64,000 nucleotides of DNA from Ianthella basta (Eukaryota > Porifera > Demospongiae > Verongiida > Ianthellidae). This document shows, piece by piece, positions 57,317 to 64,000 of this stretch. A program made the translations under genes and the position numbers. Numbering within the stretch: the stretch's first letter is position 1; each line of letters begins with the position of its first letter. The stretch covers positions 6,353,444 to 6,417,443 of the forward strand of contig OZ025885.1 of assembly GCA_964019415.1 (NCBI GenBank), in the 5' to 3' direction. The notes under the pieces are model-generated. The model made no database searches, was not told the origin of the DNA, and saw nothing but the letters and a program-made list of their open reading frames with translations.

Positions 57317-60276
57317 TTAGTTAACCTCAGTGTCAAAGTTGAAACGGTCTGGTGGTCTGTGGACCTGGGTAGACCGACGCTGCACATGAACTGTTTCAGC
57401 TGCAGGCATTTCAGCAGGGATCGCTTCTTCTGCTGAATTGTCAGTGGGACTGGGAATGTCAAGCAACTCGTTATCATGGCTGACAATGGAGGAAGGAGGA
57501 ACAGAATGAGACTGAACATGGTCCACGTGGCAGCAGACTATTCTACCATCAGTCAACTCCACCGTCAAGGATGACTGACCATTGATGGAATCGATGATAC
57601 CGGCCAACCACTTCTGTCCTGTTGTGAAGTTACAAACAAATACCAACTCTCCCTCAGAAAAAGGTCTCTCTTTCGTGTGCACGCAAGCAAGCAGAAACAT
57701 CAGGTCGCATCACATCTGGATGAGTTCTTAGGCGACGACCCATCAATGTTTCTGCTGACGTCAAACCTGTTGTGGTGTGTGGAGTAGATCTATAATGAAA
57801 CAAAAACCGAGAGAGTTGCTTCTGTACATCATCATCCAAACCCTTCTTCATGCTGTCTTTGAAGGTTTGGACTGCTCTCTCTGCCAGTCCATTAGATGAC
57901 GGATGGTAAGGAGCTGAGGTTAGGTGTCGGACACCATTACGACTGAGGAACTCTTGGAACTCTACACTGGTGAACACTGACCCATTATCTGACACCAAAA
58001 GTTCAGGCAAGCCATGTATGGCGAACATGGACCAAAGCTTCTGAATGGTGTGGGCTGACGTTGCTGCTGGAACAACTTCCACTTCCATCCACTTTGAATG
58101 GGCATTGACAACAATCAGAAACATTTTGCCTAGAAAAGGTCCAGCATAGTCGATGTGGATGCGAACTCATGGTCGAGCTGGCCATTTCCATGGGTGCATT
58201 GGTGCCGCTACAGGTGATTTCTGATTCAGCTGGCATTCAGAACAACCCTGCACTTTGGTCACTATCTCTGCATCTATGCCTGGCCACCAAACCACACCAC
58301 GAGCAATAGACTTCATCCAGCTTGCCCCCGGATGTCCAGCATGTAGCTCATCCAGCATTCACTGTCTTGCTGTCATCACCAAACAATTTTCCCACAATAA
58401 GCAACCATCTTGTACTGACAATTCCTCCCCTCTAGAGTTATATGGCTTGAACTCAACACCCTCTAAGTGCTGCCACCCCGTCCTCACTGTTTCCAAGACA
58501 CACGAAAGGACTGGGTCATGAGCGCTCCAATTCTTGAGCTGCTCAGAAGAAATTGGCGAAGTGTGCAAAGTCTCCATGAGAAGAATGGTTTCACCTGGTA
58601 GGGGTACTGACACCGGTGCTTCTGGTAGTGGCAATCGACTGAGCGAATCAGCATTTGCCATCTCAGTGCCTGGGCGATAAACAATGGTATAATCATAGGC
58701 ACTAAGTGTCAAAGCCCAGCGTTGAATTTGTGCTAAAGCCAACTGAGGAATGGGACATGACTCTGAAAAGAGATGTTGCAGTGGCTTGTGATCTGAGTGG
58801 ATTGTGAATTTCCTACCGAACAAATAGTAGTGAAGCTTCTTGACACCGAACACGATTGCCAATCCTTCCTTATCAAGTTGGGAATACCTCTTCTCGGCTG
58901 GATTTAAGGACTTGCTGGCGTAGGTGATGGGTTCCTGGATCCATCTTCCATTTTGTGTGACAAGACTGCACCAACTCCATACGGAGATGCGTTACAATCC
59001 AGGAACAATTCCTTCGCAAGATCATAATGGGTTAGCACACTGGATGATGTCAACCCTGACTTTGCCTCTTGGATTGCAATGTTCTTGGCACGACCCCATG
59101 ACCACTTGCTGTCTTTCTTCAACAACCGGTATAAACGGGCTAGCACACTGGAGATGTTAGGGAGGAACTTGGCATAGTAAATAACGGTGCCAAGAAATGC
59201 TCTCAACTGATGCACATTGGTGGGTGCTGGAGCTTCCATGATTGCCTTAATCTTGTCTGGTGTGGGGTGAAGACCATCTTCCGCAATGCGATGACCCAGA
59301 TAATCTACAGTTGATTGCATGAATGCACATATGCTCCTGCGCAGTCAATGTAGATGGAGACTTGGTCAATCCCTTTCAAGACACCTTCCATAGTGCGCTA
59401 AAAGATTGAAGGGGCGGACACTACCCCGAGAGGTAAACGATTGTAGGCATACAAGCTCTTGTGTGTGTTGATACAGTCAAGCTTCTTTGACTCCTCATCA
59501 AGGGAAATCTGCTGATAGGCATGGGCCAAGTCCAAGGTTGTGAATGTCTCTCCACCAGCTAGAAAGACAAACAATTCATCCACACAAGGTAAGGGGTATG
59601 TGTCCACTTTGGCTGCCTGGTTCACTGTGACCTTGTAATCGCCACAAATGCGAATAGAGCCATCAGTTTTCACCATGGGCACAATGGGAGCTGCCCACTC
59701 TGAGAACTCTACTGGTGTGATGATACCATCCCTCTCCAGACGATCCAGATCTTGCTCCATCCTACCTCGCAGGGCATAGGGAACCGTGCGAGGCTTACAA
59801 AAACATGGTGATGCTTGTGGGTCTATGTGAATCTTGGCTGTCATTCCCTCGACTTTGCCAAGTTCATCCTTGAACACCGCGTTGTGCCTGTCCAGCACAC
59901 TCTCCAAGGTCTGGAGATCTGATACATGACAAATGGCAGGCCAATTCAGCCTCAACTTCTGCAAACAATCACGTCCCAACAACGTAGGACCATCTCCCGT
60001 GACGATCCGAAGCTGAAGTGACTCTTTTTGTTCCTCGTACAATGCGTCTACCTCAAAGGAGCCAAGGACCTTCAGGGCTTCACCTGAGTAGGTCTTCACG
60101 CGTACCCTGGAGGTTTGCAGTTGCGGGCCATGTCCCTTCCACGTGTCCCAGAAAGTGTGCTCACTCATCACAGAGATAGATGCTCCGGTGTCTACCTCCG
60201 TCGTAACCTTTGCCTCATTCATGGTCACGGTAACATGGATTTGGTTCTTTGTTGTGTGCTCAAGATATACCATCAC
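57317..60276 (-). pseudogene. Gypsy pol gene (PR-RT-RNaseH-IN), broken
   Basis: 60276-59398: protease VDTGASISVM and LLGRDCL, then RT with LDLAHAYQQI. A stop interrupts the frame at 59398. The region of the second RT motif reads SIYID and then jumps to the sequence expected about 30 residues later, so one catalytic Asp is lost by deletion. 59320-58904: YLGHRIAEDGLHPTPDKIKA and start of RNase H. 58862-58359: IHSDHKPLQHLF and linker. 58358-58167: H...H...C-x2-C zinc motif of integrase. 58124-57654: integrase core with VSDNGSVFTS and PYHPSSNGLAERAVQ. 57700-57317: C-terminal domain. At least five frame breaks. Confidence 0.85.
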
Positions 60277-61260
60277 AATGAATACTGAAGGGCCAAAGGG
60301 ATGTTGTCATGCAGACTAGTGTAACCTTTACAGCAGCCTTTCTTTGCCTTTTTAGTCCTCTGGTGGAGCCTTTTTTGCAGAGAAACGTTTGTGGCATGAC
60401 AGAAACTTAGATATGAGCTCACATTGTGTGCATGCTTTGTGTATTGGCCTTTTGCACATATTCTGAGCATAAGTGTGTTATCTTCACCCTCACATGGGTA
60501 CATGATAGGTTGAGCACTGGTTCTGTGAGGGGTTGGCATTAATCTTTTCAACTGTATTATCCTTAGTAAACTATATTGACCTTTTCCAGACTGTCAGTGT
60601 GGTAATACGTCTGTATGGCATTAAAGCAGGCATCTGTTGGACAATGCAATCATGTGACTGTGACTGCTTCTGTGGCAGAGATGAATTAGTAGTAGGGGAT
60701 TTGTCTGGGGGTGATTGCAAAACATAGTCCCAGGGCAAGGTTATCATCTTCCTGTGTGGACGGTGGTCTTTGGCTGAGGTTGACAATCAACTTCTTGTGA
60801 TCCAGAGGTTGTGGGTTGGTTGCTGGTCTCTGATTCATCAGGTGATGAGACTTGCCTGTATGTGTTTATCAGAGCAGGTGCAATAGTGGGGCAACTATGG
60901 TGGATGTTAGTCAGTGCTGTCTTCCAGTTAAGGTAGTAGGTACGGCTAAGGTGACAAAATCAAACCTGCACAATGTGAGTGGGATAATACTCCAACCCAG
61001 ACTTGTCCATCATCGAAATAGATGAAGCGCCAGCGTCACTACCAATTGCCGTCGGCTCTGAGTTAGCAACAAACTCCTGGACGGCCGCTAGGCTGTTACA
61101 GTACTGCCCCATGGGAGAGCGATACCTCAAACGAACTTTAGACGTGATTGCAGTACGATCTTCTTCCGTAGTCAGTCGGCCTGATACATAGGATAAACAT
61201 AGGGTACGTGAAGTGATAGGTGTCAAATGAGGTTTGATACTGCAACTATATTTAGGTTCC
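60277..61260 (-). other. Possible 5' exon of an unknown minus-strand gene or degenerate gag
   Basis: The frame 61226-60960 starts MTPITSRTLCLSYVSGRLTT and ends at a plausible donor (TGTGCAG-GTTTGA). It is polar and matches nothing I know. Further minus-strand stretches at 60786-60280 are Ser/Gln/Pro-rich; one has scattered Cys and His that could be a decayed gag knuckle. The two views cannot be separated by eye. Confidence 0.25.
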
Positions 61261-61500
61261 TAATCACCGGCGAAGGAAAGTTTCCAAACTTCGCCCTCTT
61301 GTAGGCGATCACGTTGCAAAGCTTGAAAGGTGCACGATTCTGTGTTATAGAAGTGACTGCTAGTGTTTGGATAGGTAGTAGACAGGAAATGTTCCTTACA
61401 CGGCTAGTCTGCGTGGGACTAAGGTGTTGCAGAGCTATCTAGTCTGAAGCATTACAGCCAATCCAAACGCAGTTTACTTCATCGTAACATATATAACCAC

Positions 61501-61640
61501 GCACAAAAAACTATGGGAGGCCACCTGGAAAATTGCATTTGCAAGCAAGATATTGCAAAATTTGTAACTTCAGAATGAAAAGAGAATAACTGTACAATAA
61601 GAAGAAAATTGAAGGTGGCCTCCCACAGTTTTGTGCACAC
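61501..61640. repeat. Small inverted repeat (about 25-bp arms)
   Basis: GCACAAAAAACTATGGGAGG at 61501 is matched in inverse near 61640 (CCTCCCACAGTTTTGTGC), enclosing about 85 AT-rich bases. It looks like a MITE-like hairpin. Confidence 0.55.
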
Positions 61641-61869
61641 ATGTCTGTAGACAAGTTTGGTAGTTCTAAGCCATTCAGGGCACAACTAGATAGAATATTC
61701 CTGGAGGTGTTTGACTTCTTCCAAGGTCGAAATTTTTGATTTTTAATTAGATTATTTCAATAACAAAAGTGTCAATCAATTTACATGACAATCACATTTG
61801 TGAAACTCAAGCAAGTTGGTAATATGGTTTTAGAGTTTAGAGTTAGAGTTTTAGAGAGCAGAGAGAGTA

Positions 61870-63195
61870 CTGTACACGCCCCACACTGTACACACCCCAC
61901 ACTGTACACACCCCACACTGTACACACCCACACTGTACACACCCCACACTGTACACACCCACACTGTACACACACCACACTGTACACACCCACACTGTAC
62001 ACACCCCACACTGTACACATCCCACACTGTACACAGCCCACACTGTACATGCCCCACACTGTACACACCCACACTGTACACGTCCCACACTGTACACACC
62101 CCACACTGTACACATCCCACACTGTACATGCCCCACATTGTACACACCCCACACTGTACACACCCCACACTGTACACACTCCACATTGTACACCCCACAC
62201 TGTACACACCCTACACTGTACACACCCCACACTGTACACACCCCACACTGTACACACTCCACACTGTACACACCCCACACTGTACACACTCCACACTGTA
62301 CACCCCCACACTGTACACGCCCCACACTGTACACACCCCACACTGTACACACCCACACTGTACACACATCCCACACTGTACACACCCCACACTGTACACA
62401 CCCACACTGTACACACCCCACACTGAACACACCCCACACTGTACACAGCCCACACTGTACACGTCCCACACTGTACACACCCCACACTGTACACACCCCA
62501 CACTGTACAAGCCCCACACTGTACACACCGCACACTGCACACCCCTCAAACTGTACACACCCCACACTGTACACACCACACACTGTACACAGCCCACACT
62601 GTACACGTCCCACACTGTACACACCCCACACTGTACACACCCCACACTGTACACGCCCCACACTGTACACACCCCACACTGTACACATCCCACACTGTAC
62701 ACATCCCACACTGTACACACCACACACTGTACACATCCCACACTGTACAGACACCCCACACTGTACACACCCCACACTGTACACACCACACACTGTACAC
62801 ATCCCACACTGTACAGACACCCCACACTGTACACACCCCACACTGTACACAGCCTACACTGTACACACCACACACTGTACACACCCCATACTGTACACAC
62901 ACCCCACACTGTACACACCACACACTGTACACACCCCATACTGTACACACACCCCACACTGTACACACCCCACACTGTACACACCCCACACTGTACACGC
63001 CCCACATTGTACACACCACACTACACACTCCACACTGTACACACCCCACACTGTACACAGCTCACACTGTACACACCCCAAACTGTACACACCCCGCACT
63101 GTACACACTCAACACTGTACATACTCAATACTGTGTACACGCCCCACACTGTACACATCCACACTGCACACACCCCACACTGCACACACCCTACA
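61870..63195 (+). repeat. 1.3-kb minisatellite, unit CACACTGTACACACCC
   Basis: About 83 copies of the same 16-bp unit as at 28.4 kb, with more length variants (15 and 18 bp units), so the frame shifts repeatedly. It ends about 80 bp before the exon at 63274. Open frames on both strands are artefacts. Confidence 0.93.
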
Positions 63196-63273
63196 CATAT
63201 CAGTATTGCTTTATACAATGAATGCAGTGTGAATCAAGTATGTACATAACCTACCTGTGTGTTTTATTTTCAG

Positions 63274-63351
63274 TAAAAGCCTTCAGTAAGAGGTACTCTG
63301 ATCTCGAAGAAGAAGCAGAGTCGCCCAAGATGGTAAAGGACTGGACGGAAG
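63274..63351 (+). CDS. Phase 1-1 exon of a downstream gene, copy 1
   Basis: The exon is 78 nt between TTATTTTCAG and GTGTGTGTTTTGTT. It encodes KAFSKRYSDLEEEAESPKMV and KDWTE, a charged helical segment. It is preceded by the minisatellite and the sequence CAGTATTGCTTT, and is duplicated at 63930. The rest of the gene lies outside or was not recognised. Confidence 0.5.
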
Positions 63352-63731
63352 GTGTGTGTTTTGTTCTGGTAGCACATTTGTATGCTTTATGAATCGATGC
63401 ATTCATCTTGGACTTTGATCCGCATGTGTACATGCACTCTAACTGAGTGCACTCTTTGAGAGTGCAATGATGGGTATGGTGACTTGACTATGATTTATGT
63501 GTGGGATGTGCAGATGGTATTTTGTGGTGTCCATGGCAGTTTTGAGGTAGCAGTTTAGCTTTACATGCAAACTGGGAACTGGAATCTGACTGGCTGATAA
63601 TAAGGAAGGATTAAGGCGTTTTTAGCCTTATACCTCTTGATTGACGACAAAATTGTCAGAAATACTTATTGAAAAGTGTGGTTGACAGTGAGCAATGTGT
63701 CTTTCTGAATCAGTTTAAAGTGTTGTTTATG

Positions 63732-63852
63732 CCTCACACTGTGCACACCCCACACTGTACACACCCCACACTGTACACACCCCACACTGTACACACCCTA
63801 CACTGTACACACCCCACACTGTACACACACCTCACTGTACACGCCCTACACA
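63732..63852 (+). repeat. Short minisatellite array, second copy of the duplicated unit
   Basis: About 7 copies of the 16-bp unit, ending CCCTACACATAATCAGTATTG. The same ending (CCCTACACATATCAGTATTG) follows the 61.9-63.2 kb array, so array plus exon were duplicated together. Confidence 0.85.
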
Positions 63853-63929
63853 TAATCAGTATTGCTTTCTAAAATCAATGTAGTGTGGATCAAGTATGTA
63901 CATAACTTATCTTTTTGTCTTATTTTCAG

Positions 63930-63986
63930 AAAATGTCTATTGGCAAGAATTAAAGTCATCCGAGATGCCAGAGGAGTGGATGGAAA
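63930..63986 (+). CDS. Phase 1-1 exon of a downstream gene, copy 2
   Basis: The exon is 57 nt between TTATTTTCAG and GTGTGTGTTTTGTT, the same intron borders as copy 1. It encodes ENVYWQELKSSEMPEEWME, aligned with the end of copy 1 (SPKMVKDWTE). The window ends 14 bp into the next intron. Confidence 0.5.
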
Positions 63987-64000
63987 GTGTGTGTTTTGTT

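Larger units (their letters stand above)
56946..60276 (-). mobile_element. Truncated Ty3/gypsy LTR retrotransposon
   Basis: On the minus strand: protease, reverse transcriptase, RNase H, integrase, then a polypurine tract (AGGGGGGAGGAG, 57306-57295 inverse) and a 349-bp LTR (56946-57294, TG...CA). PR-RT-RH-IN order defines Ty3/gypsy. No second LTR and no clear gag were found upstream to 61.3 kb, so the 5' end is lost or too diverged. Several frames are broken. Confidence 0.85.

Noticed and set aside
56946-61260. Complete gypsy element with two LTRs
   Set aside because: I looked for a second copy of TGTTGTATTCAGTGTTG and GTGTGAAAACA upstream of the protease and found none.
61781-63249. Open frames of VCTVWGVYSVGC type and their mirror frames
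   Set aside because: Same minisatellite; no start context, no domains, no codon bias.

Overview
The window looks like nuclear DNA of a metazoan, most likely a demosponge or a similar early-branching invertebrate. I infer this from small GT-AG exons, HEPN/coiled-coil and Death-domain genes of the kind expanded in sponges, TG/CA microsatellites, and a dense load of eukaryotic mobile elements. No bacterial operons, CRISPR arrays, rRNA or tRNA genes were recognised. Most of the DNA is mobile elements and satellites; few host genes are visible.

Layout. 1-10.7 kb: Helitron-like and small inverted-repeat elements around a decayed hAT element (4386-8604). 11.3-31.5 kb: one large plus-strand host gene (HEPN-like domain, short coiled-coil exons, two related alpha/beta exons). 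Its introns hold a Tc1 relic, a decayed non-LTR-type retroelement, a 468-bp MITE, a mariner-type MITE and a 1.8-kb array of a 16-bp minisatellite. 32.4-32.9 kb: a 466-bp perfect palindrome. 33.3-33.9 kb: the 3' exons of a copper chaperone for SOD (CCS) on the minus strand. 34.1-48.5 kb: a stack of DNA transposons of one group. 48.6-49.1 kb: a small Death-domain gene. 49.3-54.9 kb: a Helitron copy, the 3' end of a Penelope-like element with a GIY-YIG domain, a 1.5-kb fold-back repeat and a hAT-type MITE. 56.9-60.3 kb: a decayed Ty3/gypsy element on the minus strand. 61.9-64 kb: more minisatellite, with two tandemly duplicated exons of another plus-strand gene.

The most notable system is the transposon group at 34-48.5 kb (plus one copy at 25.1 kb). 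Element A (34073-40012) carries two convergent genes, a RecQ-like SF2 helicase (two exons, 560 aa) and a seven-exon, 1,020-aa DUF6589-type protein with an N-terminal zinc-binding motif. Both are fully open once the introns I propose are removed. A has ~93-bp near-identical TIRs and a perfect 9-bp target duplication. Element B (40921-47039) has the same gene pair in the same convergent order but is decayed. Small relatives without complete genes (at 25061, 40785, 47053, 47120, 48410) share TAGTCT...AGACTA ends, and all but the smallest have perfect 9-bp duplications. At 40.8-48.3 kb four of them are inserted into one another. The helicase-plus-putative-transposase layout and 9-bp duplications recall the AcademH lineage of Academ transposons as I remember it, so the group may not be new; the two-gene architecture, the catalytic candidates and the self-nesting are the points to check.
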